From the NCBI RefSeq assembly GCF_019511375.1, contig NZ_JAEUAO010000002.1, positions 992,001 through 1,056,000 on the forward strand: a stretch of DNA of 64,000 bases. Direction: 5' to 3'. Source of the stretch: Rhizobium herbae. Its GTDB lineage: Bacteria > Pseudomonadota > Alphaproteobacteria > Rhizobiales > Rhizobiaceae. Positions within the stretch are counted from its first letter, which is position 1; each line of letters starts with the position of its first letter. The notes beneath the pieces were generated by a model, which worked only from the letters and a program-made list of their open reading frames with translations, was not told the origin of the DNA and did not search any database. This document shows positions 9,896 through 18,440 of this stretch, in pieces. The translations under genes and the position numbers were made by a program.

Positions 9896-10374
9896 ATGTT
9901 CGATATCCTTTGGCGTAGCGTGGCTGTCGGCGTCGGCGGCACGATTCTCATGGATCTTTGGGCCATTCTCTTGTCCTTCCTGCCCGGCCAGCGATGGCCG
10001 AACTGGGCGCCGGTCGGCGGTGGTTCTGGCATCTTCGCTGCGGAAAAGTCTTCCACGACGATATCGGCAAGGCCACGCCCTATGAGCATGAACTGGCCCT
10101 CGGATGGATCGGCCACTATGCCGTCGGCATCCTCTATGGCCTCCTGCTTGTCGCCCTGGCGGGCGCCGCCTGGCTCGAAGCGCCGACATTCCTTCCCGCC
10201 TGGGCCGTCGGCATTGTCACTGTCGGGGCGGGCTGGTTCCTGTTGCAGCCGGGGCTCGGTCTCGGCTGGGCGGCCTCGAAGCTGCCGAACGCCAATCGGG
10301 TGCGCCTCCTGAACCTCGCCGCCCACACGGTTTTTGCGGCGGGCATGTACGGCACGGCGCTTCTTCTTCGATAG
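9896..10374 (+). pseudogene. DUF2938 family membrane protein, frameshifted
   Basis: Two overlapping frames together spell one DUF2938 protein of about 159 residues. The first begins MFDILWRSVAVGVGGTILMD at 9896 and reads to PNWAPVG near 10018. The second supplies RWFWHLRCGKVFHDDIGKAT and the remaining membrane helices to 10374. Joining them needs one extra base near 10018 (GTCGGCGG where GTCGGCCGG would keep frame). The gene is therefore either inactivated by a single-base deletion or carries a sequencing error. An internal ATG at 9958 would give a product lacking the first helices. Confidence 0.75.
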
Positions 10375-10536
10375 CCTGTTTTCATCTCGGTGAGCGTCCT
10401 CCATCCCGGCGCGAACTCGGGTTGCCAGGCCGTTGCGATTGCGGATAGGTTCCGGTGCCTGTCCGCAATGCTGGTTTCACCGGCCGCGGAAAGGCTGTTC
10501 GCGCCCCTGTCCTCCACGTAACAAAGGAAGAAGCCT

Positions 10537-11931
10537 ATGCCCGTCTTGAGCAACGGAAGTGAGCTGACTGTATGGGAAGACAGTAATAACGAGAGCCAGA
10601 GTGCAATTCTCTTTACGATAACAGAGCCGGACGGCGATGTGACCGGTCCGGTTGGAGCGCGCGAGGATTATTTCTTCGGCTGGGTCGATTTGGCTTCCGT
10701 GGATGTTTTCGACGGCTTCTTTACCGTCACCACCTTTACCAATGACGGCCGGACCCATGTCTTCACGACGCTGGAGACGCATGTTTTCGACAACGAAGGC
10801 AATTACATCCGAACCTTGTCCAAGCAGGCGGCCTATCTTTCGACGGACGTCGTCTCCGTTGCGGCCGGGAGCGCAGACGACATTGTTGTTACCTGGCGGG
10901 GCGCGAACGAGTATTTCGGCGGCGAAAACACCCAGTACGGCGAGCACCAGCTCATACTGGACGACGGCGTGCTTCTCCCCGACACCTTCGTCAATCATGC
11001 TCCGATCGTCACCGATCTCAGCTTCACGCTTTCGCCAGGCCAATCGCTCGACGATATCAAGTTCGACGCGGCGGACGTGGATTTCGATCTGTTGAAATTC
11101 GTCGTCGTCGAAGGACCGGCTCATGGAACGCTCGAGCAGGAGACGCGCTATGACAGCGGCTATTACCCGTTTCCTCAGGGGGAATATGCCGGTAGCCTGC
11201 ACTACCACCAGGATTATCTGAGCGGCAACTATTTCGACTACGTGCCCGAAGCCGGTTTCACTGGCACCGACAGTTTCACCGTTTACGCCACCGACGGCCA
11301 GGGCAACAGCAACCTGGCGACCATCACCATCACGATTGCCCCGCCGCCTGAATACGTCGTCTTGACCGACGCCGCGGAGACGATCAGCTACGCCGCTTAC
11401 GATCACGCCGTGCTCGTCAGCGCCAACGGTGGCGACGACCGGATCGCCGGCAGCCTGTTCAACGATACGCTCGACGGCGGCGAGGGAAGCGATCGCCTGC
11501 GCGGCGGCGCGGGCAATGATGAAATTGCCGGCGGAAGTGGCTGTGATCATATTTTCGGCGATGCCGGTGACGACGTCCTTAGCGGCGGCGCGGGGCGCGA
11601 CAGGCTGACCGGCGGCGCAGGCAGCGATGCCTTCGTTTTCGGCGCCCTGCTTGCCCCGAAAAACAGCGATCGGATTGTCGACTTCAGTTCCGCCGACGAT
11701 GTGTTCCGGCTGGACAGCGCCGTCTTTGCCGGCGTTGCGGAAGGCGTGCTGGATGCCGGTTCCTTCGTGATCGGCAAGACCGCCGCCGACACTGACGACC
11801 GCATCATCTACAACGAGACCTCCGGTGCCCTGCTGTTCGACGCGGACGGCAAGGGCGGCGATGCCGCAGTGAAATTTGTTTGTATTGCCCGCGGTACATT
11901 GCTGGGCGCCGACGATTTTTTCGTTGTCTGA
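10537..11931 (+). CDS. RTX calcium-binding protein with cadherin-like region
   Basis: A 464-residue, acidic, glycine- and aspartate-rich protein, probably secreted by a type I system. The N-terminal half is unassigned, residues about 148-268 resemble cadherin-like/Ig-like repeats (FDYVPEAGFTGTDSFTVYAT), and residues about 300-380 hold RTX nonapeptides such as GGEGSDRLRGGAGNDEI. The end (DADGKGGDAAVKF followed by LLGADDFFVV) is typical of peptidase M10 serralysin C-terminal modules. No protease motif is present and no type I transporter is in the window. AGGAAG precedes the ATG. Confidence 0.85.
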   Translation: MPVLSNGSELTVWEDSNNESQSAILFTITEPDGDVTGPVGAREDYFFGWVDLASVDVFDGFFTVTTFTNDGRTHVFTTLETHVFDNEGNYIRTLSKQAAYLSTDVVSVAAGSADDIVVTWRGANEYFGGENTQYGEHQLILDDGVLLPDTFVNHAPIVTDLSFTLSPGQSLDDIKFDAADVDFDLLKFVVVEGPAHGTLEQETRYDSGYYPFPQGEYAGSLHYHQDYLSGNYFDYVPEAGFTGTDSFTVYATDGQGNSNLATITITIAPPPEYVVLTDAAETISYAAYDHAVLVSANGGDDRIAGSLFNDTLDGGEGSDRLRGGAGNDEIAGGSGCDHIFGDAGDDVLSGGAGRDRLTGGAGSDAFVFGALLAPKNSDRIVDFSSADDVFRLDSAVFAGVAEGVLDAGSFVIGKTAADTDDRIIYNETSGALLFDADGKGGDAAVKFVCIARGTLLGADDFFVV

Positions 11932-11994
11932 TAGCGGTCGGCCGAAATCGCACCGCGGTCTCGGCCCTTCCATGACACACTCGCCTTGCCGCCC

Positions 11995-12036
11995 ACCCAA
12001 GTCGCCCTCCCCACAAGCGGGGAGGGCGACTTGGGT
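11995..12036. repeat. perfect inverted repeat, 18-base arms
   Basis: ACCCAAGTCGCCCTCCCC and its exact complement flank a six-base loop. There is no T-tract on either strand. It lies between the RTX gene (ends 11931) and cysN (minus, ends 12185). The GGGGAGGG core resembles that of the dispersed repeats, so it may be a short member of the same class. Confidence 0.75.
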
Positions 12037-12128
12037 GCTGGAGTGAGGGACCACACCCGCGTCGTCAACCTGTTTCGATGCGATCAATTCCAGCCACGGG
12101 TCCCGGCCATCTTGGGCTCAGACCCCTG

Positions 12129-12159
12129 TAAAAAAAGAAAAGGGGCCGCGTGGCCCCTT
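12129..12159 (-). terminator. rho-independent terminator of the cys genes
   Basis: On the minus strand GGGGCC-ACGC-GGCCCC is followed by TTTTCTTTTTTT. It lies 25 bases downstream of the cysN stop codon. Confidence 0.85.
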
Positions 12160-12184
12160 CCTCCTGTCTGGAAAGCGATGGCAA

Positions 12185-13693
12185 TCAACCGTCGATGTCG
12201 TCGAAGATCTCGCTCGCCTTGCCAGCGCTCACGCGGCGGATTTCGGCTTCCTCGCGGCGGTTGGCGAACAGTTCGGTTGCCATCAGCTGGTCGGCGAGAT
12301 CGGCAGGCAGCGAGAGGATGACGCGGCCCTCTTCGGTGTGGATGCCGGAGAGCGAGGCCCGCTTGGCGGTGATCATGCCGCCGGCCACCGTGTTGTTGGT
12401 GTCGGGGTCGATCAGGATGAAGGCGCCGGTGGTGCGGTTCTGCTCGTAACTGTCGAATACGGCCTGCTCGTCGAAGGAGAGGTGCACCTTGCCGATGGCG
12501 TTCATGGCGAGCGCATCGGTGTGGTGGTTCCACTTGCCGCTTTTCAGGTCAAGCAGGCTGGACGGCTGCACCGTGACGCGCTGGCGGCGCGAACCGCTCT
12601 TCAGCCAGTAGCGTTTGCCGGGCTGGATGCCATCCGGCTGCAGCGCAACGAGCTGTGCATCGAAGGCGACGCCGGTCTGCGGCTGGCTTTCGAGCGAAAC
12701 GATCATGTCGCCGCGCGACACGTCCACCTGACGGTCGAGGACGAGCGTGATCGCGTCCCCGGCGACGGCAGCGTTGCGCACCAGGTCGAAGGTGACGATC
12801 TTGGTGACGTTGGCGACCATGCCGGACGGCAGGATGACGACCGAATCGCCGGGCTTTACCGAGCCGCCGGCAACCGTGCCCTGATAGCCGCGGAAGCTTT
12901 CGCCGGGGCGGGAGACGCGCTGCACCGGCAGGCGGAAGCCGACGGTCTGGGCGGAGCGCACCGTCGCCAGTTCCAGCACCTCGACCAGAGTCGGGCCTTC
13001 GTACCAGGGCATCGAGGCCTTGCCGTCGTAAACGACGTTTTCGCCCTTCAGCGCCGAGACCGGGATAGCGTTGATCTGGCGCACGCCGAGCGACAGCGCC
13101 AGTTCCTTGAACTCGTGGCTGATCGCCTCGAAGCGGGCGCGGTCGTAACCCGTCAGGTCGATCTTGTTGACGGCAAGCACGAACTGCTTGATGCCCATCA
13201 GCGTTGCGATCGTGGCGTGCCGGCGGGTCTGCTCGAGCAGGCCGACGCGGGCGTCGACCAGCAGCACGGCGAGATCGGCCGTCGAGGCGCCGGTGGCCAT
13301 GTTGCGGGTATATTGCTCATGACCGGGCGTGTCGGCGACGATGAAGGAGCGCTTGTCGGTGGCGAAGTAGCGATAGGCGACATCGATGGTGATGCCCTGT
13401 TCGCGCTCGGCCTGAAGACCGTCGAGCAGAAGTGCGAAATCGGGCAGGCCGAGATCGTTCTGCTTGCCACTGTCACGGCGCAGCGTCGCGGCCTGGTCTT
13501 CCTTGACGGCCTTGGTATCCCAGAGCAGGCGGCCTATCAGGGTGGACTTTCCGTCGTCGACGCTGCCGCAGGTGATGAGGCGCAGCGGGCGCGTGTCGCG
13601 CACCGCTTTGGCGGGCTCAACGGCCGGAAAGGCTGTGACGGTTCCGCTCTTTGCCTCGGCGGCTGCGGACTGTGCTACGGCTTGAGCGGTCAT
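12185..13693 (-). CDS. cysN: sulfate adenylyltransferase subunit 1 (GTPase)
   Basis: CysN is the GTPase that drives CysD in making adenosine 5'-phosphosulfate (APS) from ATP and sulfate. The 502-residue product has the GTPase motifs GSVDDGKS (G1), DTPGHEQY (G3) and NKID (G4), then EF-Tu-like beta-barrel domains. It starts with a 35-residue Ala-rich extension. There is no fused APS kinase domain of the NodQ/CysNC type. The start overlaps the cysD stop by one base (TGATG), which indicates translational coupling. A terminator follows. Confidence 0.95.
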   Translation of the reverse strand: MTAQAVAQSAAAEAKSGTVTAFPAVEPAKAVRDTRPLRLITCGSVDDGKSTLIGRLLWDTKAVKEDQAATLRRDSGKQNDLGLPDFALLLDGLQAEREQGITIDVAYRYFATDKRSFIVADTPGHEQYTRNMATGASTADLAVLLVDARVGLLEQTRRHATIATLMGIKQFVLAVNKIDLTGYDRARFEAISHEFKELALSLGVRQINAIPVSALKGENVVYDGKASMPWYEGPTLVEVLELATVRSAQTVGFRLPVQRVSRPGESFRGYQGTVAGGSVKPGDSVVILPSGMVANVTKIVTFDLVRNAAVAGDAITLVLDRQVDVSRGDMIVSLESQPQTGVAFDAQLVALQPDGIQPGKRYWLKSGSRRQRVTVQPSSLLDLKSGKWNHHTDALAMNAIGKVHLSFDEQAVFDSYEQNRTTGAFILIDPDTNNTVAGGMITAKRASLSGIHTEEGRVILSLPADLADQLMATELFANRREEAEIRRVSAGKASEIFDDIDG

Positions 13694-14646
13694 CAGAAGT
13701 ATCCTTCGCGTTTTTTCTTCTCCATCGAGCCGGACTGGTCACGGTCGATGGCGCGGCCCTGGCGTTCGGAAACGGTCGCGGTTTCGAGTTCTGAGATGAT
13801 ATCGTCGAGGGTCAAAGCTTGCGAGCGGATGGCGCCGGTCAGCGGGAAGCAGCCGAGCGTGCGGAAGCGGATGACTTCCTCGCGCTTGACTTCGCCGGGC
13901 AGCAGTTCCAGCCGCGGATCCTCGGCCAGGATCATCATGCCGTCGCGCTCGACGATGGGGCGCTTCTTGGCGAAGTAGAGCGGCACGATCGGAATGTCTT
14001 CGGCCTGGATGTAGCGCCAGATATCGACTTCGGTCCAGTTCGACAGCGGGAAGGCGCGCACGCTTTCGCCCTTGCGGATCATGCCGTTGTAGATGTTCCA
14101 GAGTTCCGGGCGCTGGTTGCGCGGGTCCCAGCGGTGATCCGGCGTCCGGAAGGAATAGATGCGTTCCTTGGCGCGGGAGGCTTCCTCGTCGCGGCGGGCG
14201 CCGCCGAAGGCCGCGTCATAGCCGCCGGCGTCCAGCGCCTGGCGCAGAGCCTCGGTCTTCATGATGTCGGTATAGAGCGCCGAACCATGGGAGAAGGGGG
14301 TGACGTTTTCGGCAGCGCCGCGCGGGTTGATGTGCTCCACCAGGTCGAGATCGTATTTTTCCACGATCTCGTCGCGGAAGGAGATCATCTCGGCGAATTT
14401 CCAGCCGGTGTTGACGTGCAAGAGCGGGAAGGGCACGCGTCCCGGATAGAAGGCCTTGCGCGCCAGATGCAGCAGCACGGACGAATCCTTGCCGACCGAA
14501 TAGAGCATCACCGGCTTGTCGAACTCGGCGGCCACTTCGCGGAAGATGTGGATCGCTTCGTTCTCGAGCGCCTTCAGATGCGGATCGAGCGGCGTCTTGG
14601 CCGTTTGTGGATTATGCAGTTCCGTTTCCGGAAGGGTAAGAGGCAT
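13693..14646 (-). CDS. cysD: sulfate adenylyltransferase subunit 2
   Basis: CysD is the ATP pyrophosphatase subunit of ATP sulfurylase and forms APS with CysN. The 317-residue product has the PP-loop [17 protein letters not shown], the sulfate-site region [20 protein letters not shown] and the C-terminal [12 protein letters not shown] typical of the family. The ATG at 14646 is preceded by CGGAG. A longer open frame upstream runs into cysH and is not real. The gene is 40 bases after cysH and overlaps cysN. Confidence 0.95.
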   Translation of the reverse strand: MPLTLPETELHNPQTAKTPLDPHLKALENEAIHIFREVAAEFDKPVMLYSVGKDSSVLLHLARKAFYPGRVPFPLLHVNTGWKFAEMISFRDEIVEKYDLDLVEHINPRGAAENVTPFSHGSALYTDIMKTEALRQALDAGGYDAAFGGARRDEEASRAKERIYSFRTPDHRWDPRNQRPELWNIYNGMIRKGESVRAFPLSNWTEVDIWRYIQAEDIPIVPLYFAKKRPIVERDGMMILAEDPRLELLPGEVKREEVIRFRTLGCFPLTGAIRSQALTLDDIISELETATVSERQGRAIDRDQSGSMEKKKREGYF

Positions 14647-14686
14647 TTCAAGTCTCCGGGAGTGTCTGTGTGGCAAGCCGCGCGGG

Positions 14687-15457
14687 TTATCGCACAAGAC
14701 TGCTTGCAAGAGGTGTCGATTGCGGGATGGCGGAAGCGGCGGCATCCGGCACGTGAAGGCCGCATTCGCGCTTCTCGTCGTTTTCCCACCACCAGCGGCC
14801 GGCCCGCTCGGGCTCGCCCGGCTTGATGGCCCGGGTGCAGGGCTCGCAGCCGATCGAGGGATAACCGCGGGCGTGCAGCGGATTGACCGGGATCTCCTCG
14901 GCGGCCACATGGGCGCGGATCGTCTCGATATCCCAGTCGGCCAGCGGATTGATCTTGATCAGGCCACGGTCGAGGTCGGCTTCGGCAAACGGCGTATCGG
15001 CGCGATTGCCCGACTGGCCACGGCGCAGGCCGGTGATCCAGAAGGATGCCCCTTCGAGTGCGCGCGCAAGAGGCTTCACCTTGCGCGCGCCACAACAGGC
15101 ATGTCTGGCCTCGACGCTGTCGTAGAAACCGTTCATGCCGTACTTGGCGGCAAAGGCGTCGATGTCGTCCTGCTCGGGGTAAAAGCGCTTGATCAGGATG
15201 CCGTAGGTTTCTTCGGTCTCGTCGATCAGGGCGACGGTCTCGTTGAAGAGGCGGCCGGTCTCGAGCGTCGAGACCTCTATGCCGAGCTTGTGCGAACCGA
15301 TCGCGGCGGTGATCACCTGATCCTCGATGCCGAGGCTGGTGGTAAAGACCGCCTTGCCCCCAAGACCCGCGACCAGAGCCAGCCGGCCGGCAAGGTCGAG
15401 GCTTTCGAGCTGCTTGTTCAGCGCCGAGGCGCGATTTTTGAGTGATGCGGATGTCAT
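14687..15457 (-). CDS. cysH: adenylyl-sulfate (APS) reductase, CysH family
   Basis: This cytoplasmic enzyme reduces APS with thioredoxin to sulfite and AMP. The 256-residue product has Cys121-Cys122 (HACCGARK) and Cys204-x-x-Cys207 (GCEPC), the four ligands of a [4Fe-4S] cluster that mark the plant and rhizobial APS-specific type. The catalytic Cys is at 232 in ECGLH. APS specificity agrees with the absence of an APS kinase gene here. It is the first gene of cysH-cysD-cysN. An AGGA site lies upstream of the ATG. Confidence 0.93.
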   Translation of the reverse strand: MTSASLKNRASALNKQLESLDLAGRLALVAGLGGKAVFTTSLGIEDQVITAAIGSHKLGIEVSTLETGRLFNETVALIDETEETYGILIKRFYPEQDDIDAFAAKYGMNGFYDSVEARHACCGARKVKPLARALEGASFWITGLRRGQSGNRADTPFAEADLDRGLIKINPLADWDIETIRAHVAAEEIPVNPLHARGYPSIGCEPCTRAIKPGEPERAGRWWWENDEKRECGLHVPDAAASAIPQSTPLASSLVR

Positions 15458-15761
15458 GGGGGGAAATCCTGATACTGTTGTCCCGGAATATCGCAGCCCG
15501 ATGCGACAAAAGACAGAAAAACGGATTTCTAAACGCGGCGGATCAGAGCAAATATCTCTCCGAAGGGGAAAATTCTAAGAAAACCTAGTAAATTGATAGA
15601 TTATTCTCACCTGGCAGCCGGCTGGAGATGATGCGTCGAAGACCGCGCGTGAAAGCCAGCGCAGTGGCGGCTTCTTCCATTCAAAAATCGGTGATCTCCC
15701 TTTCCCTTTTCATCACCGGCGCCAATTTTGCCGCATCGCCTGTCGCAAGGAGGGACGTGAG
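15458..15761. other. divergent regulatory region of cysH and the DUF6152-like gene
   Basis: About 300 bases, unusually AT-rich between 15520 and 15610 for this genome. It must hold the cys promoter on the minus strand. No riboswitch or clear operator was recognised, although CTATCAATTTACTAG near 15587-15601 is a weak dyad that could bind a regulator. Confidence 0.4.
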
Positions 15762-16148
15762 ATGGCTGGATTATTTCCAACCCGTGTTGTTGCCGGCAGC
15801 CTTGTCGCCATGCTGTTTGCCGCCAGCGCCTATGGCCATCACGGCTGGTCCTGGGCAGAGGCCGATCAGATTGAGCTTACGGGTACCATTCGTGAAATTT
15901 CGATGGCACCGCCGCATCCGACGCTGAACGTCGCCACGGAAAAGGATGGCGTCTGGCTGGTCGAGCTCGGTAATCCGCGGTTGACGGAACGGTCGGGTTT
16001 CGTCGAGGGCGCGGCCAAGATAGGCGACCCGATCGTCGTTCTCGGCAATCGGTCGCTCGATCCCGACGAAAAGAGAATGAAAGCTGTGCGGATCACCGTG
16101 TCGGGCAAGGTTTACGACATCTATCCGGATCGGATCCAAACGAATTGA
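15762..16148 (+). CDS. small periplasmic protein, DUF6152-like
   Basis: A 128-residue protein with a cleavable signal peptide (hydrophobic residues 8-23, cleavage near AYG-HH), so probably periplasmic. The mature part starts HHGWSWAEADQIELTGTIRE and continues with APPHPTLNV, a pattern I associate with the DUF6152 family, and ends with short beta strands. The function is unknown. The ribosome site is AAGGAGG. The stop overlaps the start of the next gene by one base, so the two are coupled. Confidence 0.75.
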   Translation: MAGLFPTRVVAGSLVAMLFAASAYGHHGWSWAEADQIELTGTIREISMAPPHPTLNVATEKDGVWLVELGNPRLTERSGFVEGAAKIGDPIVVLGNRSLDPDEKRMKAVRITVSGKVYDIYPDRIQTN

Positions 16149-16627
16149 TGAGCTGGCCGGACCTGCTGCAATGGCTTGCCGGATGGCCCGGCGCAGCATT
16201 GCTGCGTCGCTTCAGTATCGCCTATCTGTTCGTGAATGCCGCGCATATCCTTGGCATCGGGCTGATCGTTGGTGCCATCCTGCCGCTCGATCTGCGGCTC
16301 ATGGGCCTGTTGCGCGCGCCGCCAGTCCCAGCGATCGGGCCTTTCCTGTCGCGCGCCGCGGCCTGCGGCGTCGTGCTTGCGGTTCTGTCCGGGTTCTGGC
16401 TTTTTACGGTGCGCCCGGCCCATTATCTCGCCAACCCGGCCTTTCTCATCAAGCTTGCGCTGATCGCTGCCGCCATCGTCAATCTCGGCTACCTGCATAT
16501 GAGCGGCGCGTGGGGCGCCGTCGCAACCGGCGCGCCTGCGGGTGGTCTCGTCCGGCTGTGTGCTTTCCTGTCCTTCTTCCTGTGGCTCGGGGCGCTGCTT
16601 GCCGGCCGCTGGATCGGTTTTTTGTAA
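16148..16627 (+). CDS. four-helix integral membrane protein, unknown function
   Basis: A 159-residue protein with four predicted membrane helices (about residues 20-45, 65-88, 95-118 and 130-155). The ATG at 16148 overlaps the upstream TGA (TGATG). A TTG one codon earlier is also possible. The partner is a small periplasmic protein, and the pair recurs in rhizobia in my recollection, so they may form a complex. No enzymatic motif is seen. It may belong to the DUF6644 group. Confidence 0.75.
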   Translation: MSWPDLLQWLAGWPGAALLRRFSIAYLFVNAAHILGIGLIVGAILPLDLRLMGLLRAPPVPAIGPFLSRAAACGVVLAVLSGFWLFTVRPAHYLANPAFLIKLALIAAAIVNLGYLHMSGAWGAVATGAPAGGLVRLCAFLSFFLWLGALLAGRWIGFL

Positions 16628-16755
16628 TCGATACCGAGCGGAATGGAGTGGAAGCCAAAATATGATAAAAAATGTCCAGTTTACATCGTATTAACTTGAC
16701 AAAATAAGTCATCTTAAAATAGGCCTCGGTCGTTCATATTTCTGGGGTACTTCCA

Positions 16756-17739
16756 ATGACGATCACCATCACAGCAACCGACGTGAATGCCGACGGCACA
16801 GGCATCAATCTTCTCACCTATCTCACTGAGTTCGCCAACGATTTCGTTGCGTCCGGGCGCGGCCAGTTCAGCGGCGCGAACGGCATTTCCGGTGAGGAGT
16901 ATGCCGCCACCGACTCCTCCGGCTACGGCGTCGTGTTCGGAGCCGACGACACGGCGTGGAGCTACAACATGACGACGCATACCGTCACGGGCAGCCTCGA
17001 CGCCGTCACCTTCGGTTCTGCTGTCACGCTCGACACGACGACACGCACCTTCACCCAGACGACCGAGGTCGCGATCACCGGCCTCGATATCGCCGACAGC
17101 AGCCTGGCGGAAGGCATCCGCAGCGAACTCACCGGCTCGACGACCACGCTGCTGCTCGACTACCTCAAGACCGACTCGCTGGTTTTCGAGGGAAGCTCCG
17201 GCAACGACGTTTTCCGCGGCTACGACCACAATGACAGGCTCAAGGGCGCCGGCGGCAATGACACCCTCGTTGGCGGCGGCGGAGCCGATACGCTCTTCGG
17301 CCAGGACGGCAACGACATCGTCAAGGGCGGCACCGGCAACGACACTATCAAGGGTGGTCTCGGCAACGACAAGCTTTATGGCGAGGCCGGTAACGACAAG
17401 CTTTACGGCGAAGCGGGCAACGACGGACTGAACGGCGGCGCCGGCAATGACCGCCTGACGGCGAGCCTCGGCAATGACACGCTGACCGGCGGCGCCGGCA
17501 GCGACACCTTCCTGTTCGGAACCTCGATCGGGCGCACTGTCATCACGGATTTCTCCGCGGGTACCGCGGTCTCCGACGTTCTCGTCCTTGAAAAGACCCT
17601 TCTGTCGTCCTTCGCCAATGTGACGGCGAACGCGACGGAAAGCTCGCTCGGCGTGACGATCGACTACGGCGACGGCTCGATCGTTCTGAAGGGTGTCGAG
17701 CTTGCCGACCTGCACCGCAACGACTTCTTCTTCGTCTGA
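16756..17739 (+). CDS. RTX calcium-binding protein
   Basis: A 327-residue acidic protein that is probably exported by a type I system. The first 145 residues are a beta-rich unknown domain (Thr-rich, ITITATDVNADGTG at the start). Residues about 150-255 hold a run of RTX nonapeptides (GNDKLYGEAGNDKLYGEAG, GGAGNDRLTASLGND). The C-terminus ends in LHRNDFFFV, a pattern close to the DDFFVV end of the RTX protein at 10537. The ribosome site is weak. An AT-rich leader with TTGACA near 16697 precedes it. Confidence 0.88.
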   Translation: MTITITATDVNADGTGINLLTYLTEFANDFVASGRGQFSGANGISGEEYAATDSSGYGVVFGADDTAWSYNMTTHTVTGSLDAVTFGSAVTLDTTTRTFTQTTEVAITGLDIADSSLAEGIRSELTGSTTTLLLDYLKTDSLVFEGSSGNDVFRGYDHNDRLKGAGGNDTLVGGGGADTLFGQDGNDIVKGGTGNDTIKGGLGNDKLYGEAGNDKLYGEAGNDGLNGGAGNDRLTASLGNDTLTGGAGSDTFLFGTSIGRTVITDFSAGTAVSDVLVLEKTLLSSFANVTANATESSLGVTIDYGDGSIVLKGVELADLHRNDFFFV

Positions 17740-17764
17740 TCGTCAAGCGTAGAACAATGTTCAG

Positions 17765-17787
17765 GGCCGGGCGCTTGTCGTCCGGCC
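17765..17787 (+). terminator. possible terminator after the RTX gene
   Basis: GGCCGG and CCGGCC form a stem around an 11-base loop, followed by TTCTGATT. The T-tract is weak, so it is only a possible terminator. Confidence 0.35.
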
Positions 17788-17862
17788 TTCTGATTCAGTT
17801 GAATGTCTTTCCGTCGTGGACTATATCATGCATCGCAATTGCAACGCACGGAGCATTCCCTC

Positions 17863-18138
17863 ATGAAGACCGCTACCATTCCCTCGCTGCGCGTCGATCC
17901 TGAATTGCGCGCCGCCGCCGAAAGCGTGCTGAAAGAGGGCGAGACTCTCTCGGCCTTTGTCGAAAACTCGCTGCGGTCGCAGATTTACTATCGGAAGACA
18001 CAGGCCGAGTTCATTGCGCGGGGGCTGAAGGCGCGGGAAGAGGCAAAGCGCACAGGCGTTTACTATGGCGCCGAAGAGGTCTTGGCTGAACTCAAAGGGA
18101 TGCTTGACGCCAAGCTTGCCGAAAAAAGCGCAAAATGA
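17863..18138 (+). CDS. antitoxin of a type II toxin-antitoxin pair (YlcI/YnfO-like)
   Basis: A 91-residue protein. The N-terminal LRVDPELRAAAESVLKEGET followed by LSAFVENSLRSQI is a ribbon-helix-helix-like DNA-binding start. The Lys- and Glu-rich C-terminal half should wrap the toxin. The stop overlaps the toxin start (ATGA), the normal arrangement for co-translated pairs. The ATG at 17863 was chosen because it gives the compact family length. Such antitoxins neutralise the toxin and repress their own promoter. Confidence 0.8.
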   Translation: MKTATIPSLRVDPELRAAAESVLKEGETLSAFVENSLRSQIYYRKTQAEFIARGLKAREEAKRTGVYYGAEEVLAELKGMLDAKLAEKSAK

Positions 18139-18434
18139 CCTATTCGGTCAAGCTGGCTCCAAAGGCACGAGACGATTTGAAACGTCTTTACGCCTACTTG
18201 CTGGAGCGTGACGAGGAAGCGGCAACGCGAGCTTACTATGCGATCGAAAAGGCGATGGCTACGCTCGCGCAATTTCCATTTAGTTGCCGGCGGGCCGCCG
18301 GCGACGACGCATTTCTGCGCGAACTGCTGATTCCGTTCGGATCGTCAGGGCACGTCGCTCTCTTCGAAATAGAAGACAGCGATACCGTCACCGTCCTCGC
18401 GGTGCGCCATCAGCGCGAGGACGACTACCACTGA
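18135..18434 (+). CDS. RelE/ParE family toxin
   Basis: A 99-residue protein of the ParE/RelE fold: YSVKLAPKARDDLKRLYAYL at the start, FPFSCRRAAGDD in the middle, and the closing strand TVTVLAVRHQREDDY. Toxins of this group act on gyrase or on ribosome-bound mRNA, and the ParE-type C-terminus (VRHQREDDY) favours the former. It overlaps the antitoxin gene by four bases. It is the downstream half of a complete pair beside the bet operon. Confidence 0.85.
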   Translation: MTYSVKLAPKARDDLKRLYAYLLERDEEAATRAYYAIEKAMATLAQFPFSCRRAAGDDAFLRELLIPFGSSGHVALFEIEDSDTVTVLAVRHQREDDYH

Positions 18435-18440
18435 GCCCTC

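Noticed and set aside
12338-13978. Plus-strand open frame of about 546 codons opposite cysN and cysD
   Set aside because: Antisense shadow of two firmly identified genes.
15458-15761. Riboswitch ahead of cysH
   Set aside because: The region is AT-rich but shows no conserved SAM-type or other known riboswitch core that I can recognise.
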